A stretch of 14,525 nucleotides of DNA from positions 1 to 14,525 of the forward strand of contig JAGGUR010000064.1 of NCBI GenBank assembly GCA_021158425.1, in the 5' to 3' direction. Below the pieces are notes generated by a model that saw only the letters and a list, made by a program, of their open reading frames with translations, made no database searches and had not been told where the DNA came from. Origin of the DNA: Candidatus Cloacimonadota bacterium (GTDB lineage: Bacteria > Cloacimonadota > Cloacimonadia > JGIOTU-2). The position numbers and the translations under genes are program-made. This document shows, in pieces, positions 1 to 8,060 of this stretch. The first letter of the stretch is position 1; each line of letters begins with the position of its first letter.

Positions 1-125
1 CACTTTTAGATATCAAACCTTATGTGCCAGAGTTTGATACAAGAGATGCAAAAAAGATAGGCTGGCTTAAAAAAGTTGTCCATAAACTACCAAATTCAAA
101 AGATGATGGAAGATTTATAAAATGA
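1..125 (+). CDS. TrmO-like tRNA methyltransferase, C-terminal fragment (5' end outside window)
   Basis: Only the last 40 codons are present, read from base 3 to a TGA at 123-125. They begin with the motif LLDIKPYVPEFD, which matches the C-terminal part of the TsaA/TrmO (YaeB, UPF0066) fold, where a 'vLDIKPYIP..D' segment is strongly conserved. Members of this family use S-adenosylmethionine to N6-methylate threonylcarbamoyladenosine at position 37 of tRNA. After the motif comes a short basic tail (GWLKKVVHKLPNSKDDGRFIK region). No terminator hairpin follows. The identification rests on a single short motif, so a different TsaA-domain protein is possible. Confidence 0.65.
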   Translation, partial: LLDIKPYVPEFDTRDAKKIGWLKKVVHKLPNSKDDGRFIK

Positions 126-282
126 GTAACTTATTTAACTTAATTCTCAAAATACGTTTTTTGCATTCTAAAATTATTGAGGAATAAGTATAGCAAAGAA
201 ATTCATATTAGCAAGCATTGGATTGGGGCTTCCAGACACAATTAATTGCACGCTCCCAAATTTTAAATAAATTCGGTAAAAA

Positions 283-320
283 TTGACAATCTAATTAATT
301 ATTCAGAAAAACTTTACTAA
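283..320 (+). promoter_or_regulatory. Weak promoter candidate upstream of bamA
   Basis: A perfect TTGACA lies at 283-288 in the 231-nt non-coding gap (126-356) before the bamA operon. No good -10 box sits at 16-18 nt. The nearest AT-rich candidates, TTTACT (313-318) and TACTAA (315-320), are 24-26 nt away, which is too far for sigma-70 spacing. The remainder of the gap holds no gene or terminator that I can support. It contains only a short weak inverted repeat (TTGGGG near 224 with TCCCAA near 254). Confidence 0.25.
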
Positions 321-356
321 TAAATTTCAAATAGCAAATTATGTAATAAATAAAAT

Positions 357-2627
357 ATGGAGTTAAAGATTAGAAATTATATGAGAATAAAGGTATTTTT
401 ATTTTTAATATTTTTTGTTTTTTCTACTGTTTGTTTTTCAGCTAGTGATTATAAATACATTACTGATATTTCTGTATTTGGAAACATTAATGTTAGTAGC
501 AAACTAATTGAGTCTACCTCTGGTCTTGCTCCTGGAGATATTTACTCTCAAGAAAATATATCTAAAGCAATAAAAAGTATTTACAAATTAGGTCTGTTCA
601 AAAAAATTGATATTAATAAAGTTGATTCTGAAAAAGGTGTGGAAATTATTATAAAGGTTGTAGAATATCCAATTATTCAAGAGATACTTATTACTGGTAA
701 TAAAAAGATAAAAAACGAAGATATTAAAGCTGCGATAAATGTTGTAAAAGGGGATTACTGGTCAGACGAAAGAAAATTTGAAACACGAAATCACATTCTC
801 TCGCTGTATTATGATAAAGGTTATAGACTTGCATCTGTAAATTTTGATGAAAATGAACTACAATCAAATAAGATTGGATTAACAATTCTAATTAATGAAG
901 GCCAAAAAGTTACAGTAAAAGAAATAAGGTTTATTGGAAACAATCAAGTAAGTGACAAGAAGCTTAGAAAGATTATCAAAACAAAGAGAAATAGTTTATT
1001 CCGGTCAGGTGAATTTAAACTGGAGAAGTTTGAGCAAGACATTACAAGAATTGAAGATTATTATCACTCAAAGGGATTCATTGATGCAGCAGTTAAAAAT
1101 TGGGATTCTGAGTATGATGATAAAGGAAATCTTATTCTTAAAATAGAAATTTATGAAGGAAACCAATACAAAATTGGTTCTGTTACAGTTGAAGGAAATT
1201 CCAGATTTAGCGACCAGGATATTCTAAATCAATTTAAGTTCAAGTTAGGTGAGATTTTTGATCAAGAAGAATTTAATAACAAACTGAATATAGTGCACTC
1301 TTTATATTATGAAGAAGGATATATTTATTCTACTATTAGTCAAGATATAAAAAAAGAAAATGATTATCTTAATATAATTCTTAATATTTCTGAAAATACT
1401 CGTGCAAGGGTTCGCAAGATACATATTAGGGGAAATACAAAAACGAAAGAGAAGATTATCCGAAGGCAACTCGCAATTGTTCCTGGTGATTATTTTCGCC
1501 AGTCATTATTAATGCGGAGTCAAAGGAATATTTATAATCTTGGTTTCTTTGAACCAAACATTGGATTAGATTATCAGCCAATTAATGATAATGGTGATAT
1601 TGATTTGATTTTCATTGTTAAAGATAAGCAATCTGGTACAGCAAATGCTGGAGTTAGTTTTGACCAAAGGGATAAATTAGTTGGTTTTATCTCTCTTGCA
1701 CATAACAATATATTAGGAAATGCATGGCGTCTTACCTTACAATGGGAATTCAGTGGAATAAAGCAAAACTATAATATAAGTTTTACTAACCCATATTTAT
1801 TTGATACAAATACACTTATTGGTTTTGATATATATCATACAAAGCGCGATTGGAATGACTGGAATTATAGAATTTATAGAACAGGAGGTGGCATTCGTAT
1901 TGGCACTATGATTCCCTGGATTGATTATTCAAAGATTACCTGTGGTTACTCACTCACACAGAAAAAATATGAAATTCTCAATTCAGGAGATGAGGTCTCA
2001 GGCGACCTTCAAGAGTTGGTTGATAAGGGCCTTCAATTAACAAATAATATTTTTGTTACTTTAGAAAGAGATGGAAGAGATAATATTCTTCGTCCAAGTG
2101 AAGGCTCACTTATAAAATTATATACTGAATTGGCAGGAGGCCCAATAGGTGGTAATGAAAATTACTATAAAGAAATCGTTCAAACTAATTGGTATTTAAA
2201 ACTTTTCTGGAAAGTTGCATTAGGAATGAAGTGGAGAATAGGTTATGTTAAAGAGTTTGGAAAGTCAGATAATGTGCCTCCTGACGAAAGATTTTATCCT
2301 GGCGGAACTGGTCCTGATGGTATAAGAGGTTATACAGATAGAAGTGTCGTCCCTTCATTAGATGGTGGCAGAGCAGAATTAATTTGCTCATCTGAGATTA
2401 CCTTTCCAATCTCTGGAGACCAGATAGTTGGAGTGCTTTTCCTTGATGCAGGTAACTCATATAATTATCTTTCAGAAATGAAGGTACAGAAACTAAAAAA
2501 AGGTGCAGGCATCGGTATAAGAATAATGTCACCTATGGGCTTAATCGGATTTGATTATGCCTACGGATTTGATAAAGAAGCTAAGAATAAATGGCAAACC
2601 CATTTTCAATTTGGAACAACTTTTTAA
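357..2627 (+). CDS. bamA: Outer-membrane protein assembly factor BamA (Omp85)
   Basis: BamA inserts beta-barrel proteins into the outer membrane. The 756 residues show a signal peptide (hydrophobic stretch about residues 11-29, likely cut after FSA), then five POTRA domains at about 32-105, 106-183, 184-269, 270-347 and 348-426. Each has the typical 'I..v.I.GN..........l......G..f' pattern. A 16-stranded barrel follows from about 428, with the IRGY version of the conserved (V/I)RG(F/Y) lid-loop motif at 656-659 and a C-terminal Phe, the usual outer-membrane beta-signal. Length is normal for the family. Two starts are possible: ATG 357, or ATG 381 (residue 9), which gives a more usual short n-region. 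Neither has a convincing Shine-Dalgarno. It heads the envelope operon, 77 nt before ompH, as in many diderms. Confidence 0.95.
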   Translation: MELKIRNYMRIKVFLFLIFFVFSTVCFSASDYKYITDISVFGNINVSSKLIESTSGLAPGDIYSQENISKAIKSIYKLGLFKKIDINKVDSEKGVEIIIKVVEYPIIQEILITGNKKIKNEDIKAAINVVKGDYWSDERKFETRNHILSLYYDKGYRLASVNFDENELQSNKIGLTILINEGQKVTVKEIRFIGNNQVSDKKLRKIIKTKRNSLFRSGEFKLEKFEQDITRIEDYYHSKGFIDAAVKNWDSEYDDKGNLILKIEIYEGNQYKIGSVTVEGNSRFSDQDILNQFKFKLGEIFDQEEFNNKLNIVHSLYYEEGYIYSTISQDIKKENDYLNIILNISENTRARVRKIHIRGNTKTKEKIIRRQLAIVPGDYFRQSLLMRSQRNIYNLGFFEPNIGLDYQPINDNGDIDLIFIVKDKQSGTANAGVSFDQRDKLVGFISLAHNNILGNAWRLTLQWEFSGIKQNYNISFTNPYLFDTNTLIGFDIYHTKRDWNDWNYRIYRTGGGIRIGTMIPWIDYSKITCGYSLTQKKYEILNSGDEVSGDLQELVDKGLQLTNNIFVTLERDGRDNILRPSEGSLIKLYTELAGGPIGGNENYYKEIVQTNWYLKLFWKVALGMKWRIGYVKEFGKSDNVPPDERFYPGGTGPDGIRGYTDRSVVPSLDGGRAELICSSEITFPISGDQIVGVLFLDAGNSYNYLSEMKVQKLKKGAGIGIRIMSPMGLIGFDYAYGFDKEAKNKWQTHFQFGTTF

Positions 2628-2704
2628 AAGGTTTTTAATCTTGCAAAAGAATAAAATATTAAGTAAAATTTATTAGACTACATCAGATAAAAAAGGAGTT
2701 TAAG

Positions 2705-3223
2705 ATGAAAAAGATGATTCTTTACTTTATGATTTCCTTGCTTGTGGTACCAGTATTAAACGCAGGTGATTTTAAAATAGCATTTGTAGATGTTGACCGT
2801 ATCTATAATGAATTGACGGAAGTGGCTGAAGCAGAACAACAGTTTCAACAGAAAGTAGACGAATGGGATAGGGAATTAGCTGAAAAAGAGGACGAGATAA
2901 CACATTTGGAGGAAGAATACGCTAACCTTCCGCCAATCGTTACTGATAAGGTAAAAAAAGAAAAACAAGATCTTATTCAGCAAAAAAAGAGAGAATTGTA
3001 TGAACTTCATAATGAACTTATTAATCGGGCTGATGAAAAACAACTTGAATTAATGAGGCCCATAAGTAAAAAAGTCCGTGAGACTATTAATACTATTGCT
3101 GAAGAAAAGGGCTTTGATATGGTTTTGAATTCAGCCCAAGGAACTGTTGTTATTTATGCAAAAAATGAAGAAATGGATATAACAGATTTAGTTTTACAAA
3201 AATTAAAAGAATCCATTGAATAA
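2705..3223 (+). CDS. ompH: OmpH/Skp-family periplasmic chaperone
   Basis: Skp/OmpH is a trimeric periplasmic 'jellyfish' chaperone that holds unfolded outer-membrane proteins and hands them to BamA. The 172-residue product has a clear Sec signal peptide (KK n-region, hydrophobic core, cut after LNA at about residue 20). The diagnostic start of the mature protein follows, KIAFVDVDRIYNEL. Then comes a long charged Glu/Lys/Gln-rich coiled coil (about 40-110) and a C-terminal return to the beta-body (KGFDMVLNSAQGTVVIY). ATG 2705 has a strong AAGGAG 6 nt upstream. The stop codon shares one base with the lpxD start (TAATG), so the two genes are probably translationally coupled. The bamA-ompH-lpxD order is typical and supports the call. 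Confidence 0.93.
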   Translation: MKKMILYFMISLLVVPVLNAGDFKIAFVDVDRIYNELTEVAEAEQQFQQKVDEWDRELAEKEDEITHLEEEYANLPPIVTDKVKKEKQDLIQQKKRELYELHNELINRADEKQLELMRPISKKVRETINTIAEEKGFDMVLNSAQGTVVIYAKNEEMDITDLVLQKLKESIE

Positions 3224-4269
3224 TGAAAGTTTTCAAGAATTCTATTACTCTTGCACAGGCTGAGCGAATTGCTCAAGGTGAACTTATATTAGTTAAGGAC
3301 TCAGTTCTCAATTCTGTTGCAAGCTTAAAAGATGCAAATGCTTCTTCAGTAGCATTTTTTCAAGACAAAAAATATTTGAGTTCTTTCATAAAATCAGAAG
3401 CAGGTCTTATAATCATACCTAAAGATGAAGACCTCTCTAAAATTCCAAGCAGAAATTATATCCTGTGTGAAAAGCCATATCTTTCCTTTTTAAGGATAGT
3501 GAAATTTTTTTTAGAACAAGAGACTAAAAAAATATCAGGCGCGGATGTCCATCCAAGTGCTGTTATTGATTCTTCTGTTGTTCTACCAGAAAATATCAAA
3601 ATATCTTCTAATGTCGTTATAGAGCAAAGAGTAAAGTTAGAGGACAGGATAGAGATTGAAGCCAATACTGTTGTAAAACACGATTCACAGATTGGAGAAG
3701 GTTCTCATCTTTTCCCTAATGTTGTCATTTATGCAGAAACAGTGATTGGAAAAAATGTAAGAATCCACGCTGGTAGTATAATTGGCTCAGATGGTTTTGG
3801 TTATTTGTGGGATGGAGCAAAACATCAGAAGATACCACAAATCGGTAGAGTAATAATTGAAGATGATGTAGAAATCGGTGCTAATGTTACTATTGATAGA
3901 GGAACATTGAGTGATACAATTATAAAAAAAGGAACTAAAATTGATAATTTAGTTCAAATTGCCCATAATGATATAATTGATAAAAATGTTATTCTTTGTG
4001 CTCAAGTGGGTGTAGCAGGAAGTTCAGAGATAGGCGAAAACTCCATCTTAGCAGGACAGGTCGGCGTTGCAGACCATATAAAGATTGGAAAGAGAGTTAA
4101 AGTTGCAGCTCAATCCGGCGTAACAAAAAACACTGAAGATGATAAGATTGTTTTTGGTTATCCGGCTGTTGATGTGAAATTACAAAGGAAAATTATTTTG
4201 GCAACGCGTGAATTACCAAAAATCAGAGAATATTTTCATAAATTGATGAAAGAGGATAAGAATGTTTGA
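3223..4269 (+). CDS. lpxD: UDP-3-O-(3-hydroxyacyl)glucosamine N-acyltransferase LpxD
   Basis: LpxD transfers an R-3-hydroxyacyl chain from ACP to the 2-amino group of UDP-3-O-acylglucosamine, the third step of lipid A synthesis in the cytoplasm. The 348-residue protein has the N-terminal uridine-binding domain (about 1-105), then a left-handed beta-helix of hexapeptide repeats (about 108-320) and a C-terminal helix. Family motifs are intact: GSDGFGY (188-194), KIPQIGRVII (203-212), TIDRGTL and the catalytic QIAHN (His248, equivalent to E. coli His239). A second conserved His is at 285. The start codon overlaps the ompH stop by 1 nt, and the 3' end overlaps lpxC/fabZ by 8 nt, so no separate ribosome-binding spacer exists. 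Confidence 0.96.
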   Translation: MKVFKNSITLAQAERIAQGELILVKDSVLNSVASLKDANASSVAFFQDKKYLSSFIKSEAGLIIIPKDEDLSKIPSRNYILCEKPYLSFLRIVKFFLEQETKKISGADVHPSAVIDSSVVLPENIKISSNVVIEQRVKLEDRIEIEANTVVKHDSQIGEGSHLFPNVVIYAETVIGKNVRIHAGSIIGSDGFGYLWDGAKHQKIPQIGRVIIEDDVEIGANVTIDRGTLSDTIIKKGTKIDNLVQIAHNDIIDKNVILCAQVGVAGSSEIGENSILAGQVGVADHIKIGKRVKVAAQSGVTKNTEDDKIVFGYPAVDVKLQRKIILATRELPKIREYFHKLMKEDKNV

Positions 4270-5665
4270 AAGCATAGAAAATCAACAAACTATTAAAAGT
4301 CCTACAAGCTATACAGGTATTGGATTGCATACAGGGAAAATAAGCACAGTAACTTTCAAACCAGCACCTGCAAATACAGGCATTATTTTTCGTAGGGTGG
4401 ATTTGCCGGATAAACCAGAAATTCCTGCTGACCTCAAACATGTAACCTGTCTCGAAAGAGGTACAAATATTGGTATAAAAGAGGTTAAGGTTGCTACAAT
4501 TGAGCATGTTTTAGCTGCAATAAGAGGTTTAGAAATAGATAACATTATCGTTGAAGTTGATGGTGAAGAGCTTCCAGTTGCAGATGGCAGCGCCATTGAA
4601 TTTGTCAAGGCACTTCGCAAGAGTAAGATAGTTGAGCAAGATGCTGAACGAAAATACCTTGCAATTACAAAGCCAATGTCTTTCTCAGTCCCTGAACGTA
4701 ATGTTGATGTTGTTGTTGTCCCATCAGAATCTTTAAAAATCACTTTCTTTATTGATTTTGACCATCCTAATCTTAAACCTCAATACACTTCTATGGTTTC
4801 ATTAAGGAATGAATTTGAGGAAGGATTTGCATCAGCCAGGACATTCTGCTTTGTAAAGGATATAAAATCGCTCAAAGCAGCAGGATTAATAAAAGGTGGC
4901 AGTTTAGATAATGCTATTGTAATTGGAGAAGATGATATGTCTGACCCTGAATTTCAAGAATTAAAAAAACTTTTTGGTTTTAAAGGTGAATTAAAATTGA
5001 ATGAAGATAAGATACTTAATCCCGAGCCATTGCGTTATTATAATGAGTTTGTCAGACATAAAGTCGTAGATTTAATAGGAGATCTCGCATTGCTTGGCAT
5101 CCCGCTAAAAGGGCATATTCTTGCTGCTCGCTCTGGACATAAAACTAATATTGAATTAATAAAGAAGATTCGTAAATTATATGAAAGTGAAATTCTTAAA
5201 GCTAAATATCAGAAGAAACCTGTAAAAGGTGTAGTTTTTGACAATGAAGCAATTAAACGTATCTTACCTCATCGCTATCCATTCCTATTAGTTGATAAAA
5301 TAACAAGGTTTGTAGCAGGAGAAAATATAGTTGGGATAAAAAATGTCTCAACCAATGAACCCTTTTTTCAAGGACATTTCCCAGGACACCCAGTTATGCC
5401 CGGGGTGTTGATTATAGAAGCTATGGCTCAAACTGGTGGTATATTAATTCTTAATGAATGTGAGAATCCGCAAGACTATGTTGCTTACTTTGTTTCAATA
5501 GATAAAGTTAAATTCCGAAAGCCTGTTGTTCCTGGTGATAGGTTGGAGTTCAAAATGAGATTAGTAAAATCTAAAGCAGGTATGACAATTATGGAAGGCA
5601 AGGCTTATGTTGATAATGAGCTTGTTTGTGAAGGTATTTTTAAAGCAAAGATAGTAAAGAAATGA
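4262..5665 (+). CDS. lpxC/fabZ: Bifunctional LpxC-FabZ fusion: UDP-3-O-acyl-GlcNAc deacetylase / 3-hydroxyacyl-ACP dehydratase
   Basis: One 467-residue protein carries two enzymes. Residues 1-310 are LpxC, the zinc deacetylase that commits the cell to lipid A synthesis. It has TGIGLHTG near the start, TIEHVLAA with Glu81 and zinc ligand His82, zinc ligands His266 and Asp270 in the HKVVDLIGD helix, and catalytic His293 in SGHKTN. After a short basic linker, residues 326-467 are FabZ, the hot-dog dehydratase of fatty acid elongation. It has LPHRYPFLLVDKI and GHFPGHPVMPGVL with catalytic His372 and Glu386. All key residues of both enzymes are present. This fusion is well known in Bacteroidetes and some relatives. 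It overlaps lpxD by 8 nt and lpxA by 4 nt (ATGA). Confidence 0.96.
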   Translation: MFESIENQQTIKSPTSYTGIGLHTGKISTVTFKPAPANTGIIFRRVDLPDKPEIPADLKHVTCLERGTNIGIKEVKVATIEHVLAAIRGLEIDNIIVEVDGEELPVADGSAIEFVKALRKSKIVEQDAERKYLAITKPMSFSVPERNVDVVVVPSESLKITFFIDFDHPNLKPQYTSMVSLRNEFEEGFASARTFCFVKDIKSLKAAGLIKGGSLDNAIVIGEDDMSDPEFQELKKLFGFKGELKLNEDKILNPEPLRYYNEFVRHKVVDLIGDLALLGIPLKGHILAARSGHKTNIELIKKIRKLYESEILKAKYQKKPVKGVVFDNEAIKRILPHRYPFLLVDKITRFVAGENIVGIKNVSTNEPFFQGHFPGHPVMPGVLIIEAMAQTGGILILNECENPQDYVAYFVSIDKVKFRKPVVPGDRLEFKMRLVKSKAGMTIMEGKAYVDNELVCEGIFKAKIVKK

Positions 5666-6438
5666 CAATCAAAATTCATCCCACAGCAATTGTTGATAAA
5701 AATGCAAAAATAGAAGATGATGTAGTTATAGGCCCTTTTACAATTATTGGTCCTGAAGTCAAAATCAGAAAAGGCGTTCAGATAGCCTCTAATGTTGTTG
5801 TTGATGGTAGAACCGATATAGGTAACAATTGTCGTATCTTTCATTCCGCTGTGATTGGCACAATACCGCAAGACCTGAAATATAAGGGCGAAAACACAAA
5901 AACGATTATTGGAGATGGAACTATAGTTAGAGAATTTGTAACTATAAATCGTTCTACCAGTATAGACAATCCAACAAAAATTGGTGAGAACTGTTTACTA
6001 ATGACATATGTTCATGTAGCTCATAATTGTCAAATAGGAAATTATGTCATTTTGGCAAATTCTGTTAACCTCGCAGGGCATGTTCTGATTGAGGATAGAG
6101 CATCAATTGGTGGAATGACTCCAGTTCATCAATTTGTTAGAATCGGATGCTATTCTTTCATAGGTGGGTTTTCAAGAATCGCTCAAGATGTTGCCCCATA
6201 CACCAAAGGCACTGGAATTCCGTATAAATCGGTCGGATTAAATTCAGTTGGATTAATGAGAAATAATTTTCCTGTGAAGACGAGAATTCTCTTAAAAAAG
6301 GCATATAGAATATTTTATAATTCCCACCTAAATACCACCCAGGCAGTCAATAAGATTAAAGATGAGGTAGAGATAATTGATGAGGTTGCACATTTTTTAG
6401 AGTTTGTACATAACTCTAAAAGAGGCATTGCTAAATAA
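5662..6438 (+). CDS. lpxA: Acyl-ACP--UDP-N-acetylglucosamine O-acyltransferase LpxA
   Basis: LpxA catalyses the first, reversible step of lipid A synthesis by placing a 3-hydroxyacyl chain on the 3-OH of UDP-GlcNAc. The 258 residues match the family length. An N-terminal left-handed beta-helix of hexapeptide repeats is followed by a helical C-terminal domain from about 190. Diagnostic motifs are IHPTAIVD at the start, PQDLKYKGE (69-77), EFVTINRST and the catalytic THV-type segment YVHVAHNC (His121, equivalent to E. coli His125, with His118 nearby). The HQFVRIGCYSFIGG and DVAPY segments follow. The start overlaps the lpxC/fabZ stop (ATGA), so it is translationally coupled and is the last gene of the envelope operon. 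No strong terminator hairpin follows, only a 96-nt spacer containing the next promoter. Confidence 0.96.
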   Translation: MTIKIHPTAIVDKNAKIEDDVVIGPFTIIGPEVKIRKGVQIASNVVVDGRTDIGNNCRIFHSAVIGTIPQDLKYKGENTKTIIGDGTIVREFVTINRSTSIDNPTKIGENCLLMTYVHVAHNCQIGNYVILANSVNLAGHVLIEDRASIGGMTPVHQFVRIGCYSFIGGFSRIAQDVAPYTKGTGIPYKSVGLNSVGLMRNNFPVKTRILLKKAYRIFYNSHLNTTQAVNKIKDEVEIIDEVAHFLEFVHNSKRGIAK

Positions 6439-6465
6439 TAAAAATGTTAAAATATAATAAAAAAT

Positions 6466-6493
6466 TTGACAAGTATAAAACTAAAGCTAATAT
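6466..6493 (+). promoter_or_regulatory. Sigma-70-like promoter for the HU gene
   Basis: A perfect -35 box TTGACA (6466-6471) is followed, after a 16-nt AT-rich spacer, by TAATAT (6488-6493), a 4/6 match to TATAAT. It sits 41 nt upstream of the HU start codon, inside the 96-nt gap after lpxA. This is the best-formed promoter in the window. Confidence 0.5.
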
Positions 6494-6524
6494 GTGTAAC
6501 ACTGAAGTTTCATAAAAAGATCTT

Positions 6525-6529
6525 GGAGG
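6525..6529 (+). promoter_or_regulatory. Shine-Dalgarno that fixes the HU start
   Basis: GGAGG lies 5 nt before ATG 6535. It supports that start over the in-frame TTG at 6466, which overlaps the -35 promoter box and would add 23 residues never found in HU proteins. Confidence 0.8.
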
Positions 6530-6534
6530 ATTAT

Positions 6535-6807
6535 ATGACAAAGCAAGACTTGATTGAGAAGGTTGCAATGGAAATTGGTGTTTCCAAAAAGAAGGCAGGT
6601 GATGCTATCAATACAATACTTGATAGTATTAAGCTAAGTCTGGAAAAAGGCGAGAAGGTGACACTCGTTGGTTTTGGTACTTTTAGCATAGTAAAAAGAG
6701 CTGCACGTACTGGTGTAAATCCTGCAACAGGTGCCAAAATTAACATTCCAGCTACTAAGGTAGCCAAATTCAAACCCGGGAAAAAACTGAAGGAAGCTGT
6801 AAAGTAG
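6535..6807 (+). CDS. HU-family nucleoid DNA-binding protein
   Basis: HU dimers bend and wrap DNA without strong sequence preference. The 90-residue length is exactly that of the family. The N-terminal helices (MTKQDLIEKVAMEIGVSKKK) are followed by GFGTFSIVKRAARTG and the DNA-contacting arm. The arm has N62-P63 of the NPATG motif, whose proline intercalates between base pairs. The usual Arg before NPATG (GRNP) is Val here. The C-terminal FKPGKKLKEAV helix is typical. It is monocistronic, with its own promoter upstream and a terminator just after the stop. IHF-like use cannot be excluded from sequence, since HU and IHF subunits share this fold. Confidence 0.95.
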   Translation: MTKQDLIEKVAMEIGVSKKKAGDAINTILDSIKLSLEKGEKVTLVGFGTFSIVKRAARTGVNPATGAKINIPATKVAKFKPGKKLKEAVK

Positions 6808-6820
6808 TATTACTCTATTA

Positions 6821-6854
6821 AAAAGGCGAGGGGATATCTCCTTGCCTTTTTAAT
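6821..6854 (+). terminator. Rho-independent terminator after the HU gene
   Basis: A 13-bp stem (6821-6833 with 6838-6850, including two G-T wobbles) closes over the loop ATAT. It begins 13 nt after the HU stop. The left arm starts AAAAGGCGAGG and the right arm ends GCCTTTT followed by TAAT, so the U-tract is part of the stem. Because the arms are A-rich and U-rich it may also act on the other strand. Confidence 0.85.
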
Positions 6855-6875
6855 ACAAACAAATTAGGATTCAAA

Positions 6876-8006
6876 ATGAAATTTTCAATTGAAAAAGATC
6901 AAATCTTAAATAAAATACAATTTATAAACAGTATCGTTCCAATTCGGAATCCTTTACCAATCCTTACAAACATATTGCTTGAAGCTGATGAAGAAAAAAA
7001 TATCATTAGATTATCCTCTACAGATTTGGAAGTTACTGCTGTTTCAGAAATAGAATGTCAGGTAAAGGAAGGTGGGAAGACTGCAATCCCTGCCAAAAAT
7101 ATTACAGAGATAATCAGATATATGCCTGAAGACGAAATTCGTTTTTCTGTAAAAGAAAATAAATGTAGGATTAAATGTCTTAATACTGATTTCAGTTTGA
7201 TTTGTGCAAATCCAGAAGACTTTCCAGAAATCCCAGAAAGAAACTGGGAAAGTAGTTTTACAATCAATGCTAAATTGTTTTCTAAGATAGTTGAAAAAAC
7301 ATCTTTTGCGGTTTCTGACCAATTTGGACGCCCAGCATTCTCTGGAATTCTTTGGGAATTAGATGAGCATTTACAGAAAATGGTTGCTACTGATGGAAAA
7401 AGATTGGGAAAATATGAAATCCAACTTCCACTAAATATTGAGAAGAGAAGCATAATTATGCCAATCAAGGGACTAAATCTTGTCCGAAGAATAATTACCG
7501 ATGAGATTCCAGATTTGAGAATACTTGCCGAAGAAAGTGCTATTAGCTTTGATTATAACTCATATAAAATTTATTCCCGTTTAATTGAAGCTAATTATCC
7601 TGACTATGAAGCTGTTATTCCATATGACAATTCCAAAATTGTTGAAATAGATTTAGAGTCATTAAAAAATGCTGTCCATCGGGTTTCTCTGCTTGCGTCT
7701 GAAGACACCTTTACTGTAATGCTGAATTTTTCAAAGAATCAATTAAAGATTTCCTCTGAAGATGTTGAGAAAGGTTCGGCAGATGAAATTTTGGAAATCG
7801 GTGCTGAATCAACTAAAATTGAAAATTTTCAGATTGGTTTTAACTATAAGTATTTGTTGGAAATATTAAATCTTATTGATAGCGAAAAGGTTCAAATTAA
7901 ATTTGAGAATAGTTTAGACCCTGTATTATTTTACAATACAGAGTATCCTGAAAACGAAGAGAATATTTTTCTACTAATGCCCTTAAGATTGTCCGAGAAC
8001 ATATAA
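6876..8006 (+). CDS. dnaN: DNA polymerase III beta subunit (sliding clamp)
   Basis: The clamp encircles DNA as a dimer and tethers polymerase III and other enzymes. The 376 residues match the family and divide into three similar folds of about 120-125 residues each. Recognisable motifs are VPIRNPLPILTNILLEA (21-37), SSTDLEV (47-53), IPAKNI, the central FAVSDQFGRPAFSGILWEL (144-162), ATDGKRLGKYE (171-181), and the C-terminal LLMPLRL that forms part of the protein-binding pocket. Four residues (SENI) follow the usual end. An AGGA at 6866-6869 lies 6 nt before the ATG. The gene is not next to dnaA or recF here. It follows the HU gene and its terminator, so it needs a promoter within the short gap or read-through. 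Confidence 0.96.
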   Translation: MKFSIEKDQILNKIQFINSIVPIRNPLPILTNILLEADEEKNIIRLSSTDLEVTAVSEIECQVKEGGKTAIPAKNITEIIRYMPEDEIRFSVKENKCRIKCLNTDFSLICANPEDFPEIPERNWESSFTINAKLFSKIVEKTSFAVSDQFGRPAFSGILWELDEHLQKMVATDGKRLGKYEIQLPLNIEKRSIIMPIKGLNLVRRIITDEIPDLRILAEESAISFDYNSYKIYSRLIEANYPDYEAVIPYDNSKIVEIDLESLKNAVHRVSLLASEDTFTVMLNFSKNQLKISSEDVEKGSADEILEIGAESTKIENFQIGFNYKYLLEILNLIDSEKVQIKFENSLDPVLFYNTEYPENEENIFLLMPLRLSENI

Positions 8007-8030
8007 TTTCTTGTATAAAAAGTTAATAAT

Positions 8031-8060
8031 AAGCACCAGTTCTCTAATTGGTGCTTTTTT
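8031..8060. terminator. Shared bidirectional terminator between dnaN and hflX
   Basis: AAGCACCA (8031-8038) pairs with TGGTGCTT (8049-8056) with one more G-T pair inside, over a loop of about 9 nt. On the plus strand a run of T (8055-8060) follows, giving a good intrinsic terminator 24 nt after the dnaN stop. On the minus strand the hairpin directly follows the hflX stop and is trailed by a T/A-rich run, so it likely serves both convergent genes. Confidence 0.8.

Noticed and set aside
184..264. Possible short coding remnant upstream of bamA (…ASIGLGLPDTINC…)
   Set aside because: There is no start codon, no ribosome-binding site and no recognisable family, and it is only about 27 codons between stops.
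4309..4743. 144-codon minus-strand ORF inside lpxC/fabZ
   Set aside because: It is antisense to a fully conserved enzyme domain and lacks recognisable motifs, so it is a shadow frame.
6444..6515. 23-codon plus-strand ORF between lpxA and HU
   Set aside because: It has no ribosome-binding site, overlaps the HU promoter, and has a low-complexity Lys/Asn/Tyr composition typical of chance AT-rich reading frames.
6466..6534. TTG start at 6466 extending the HU protein by 23 residues
   Set aside because: The codon lies within the TTGACA promoter box, the extension is unlike any HU N-terminus, and ATG 6535 has a GGAGG site and gives the normal 90 residues.
7058..7468. 136-codon minus-strand ORF inside dnaN
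   Set aside because: It is antisense to the clamp coding region and has no family features.
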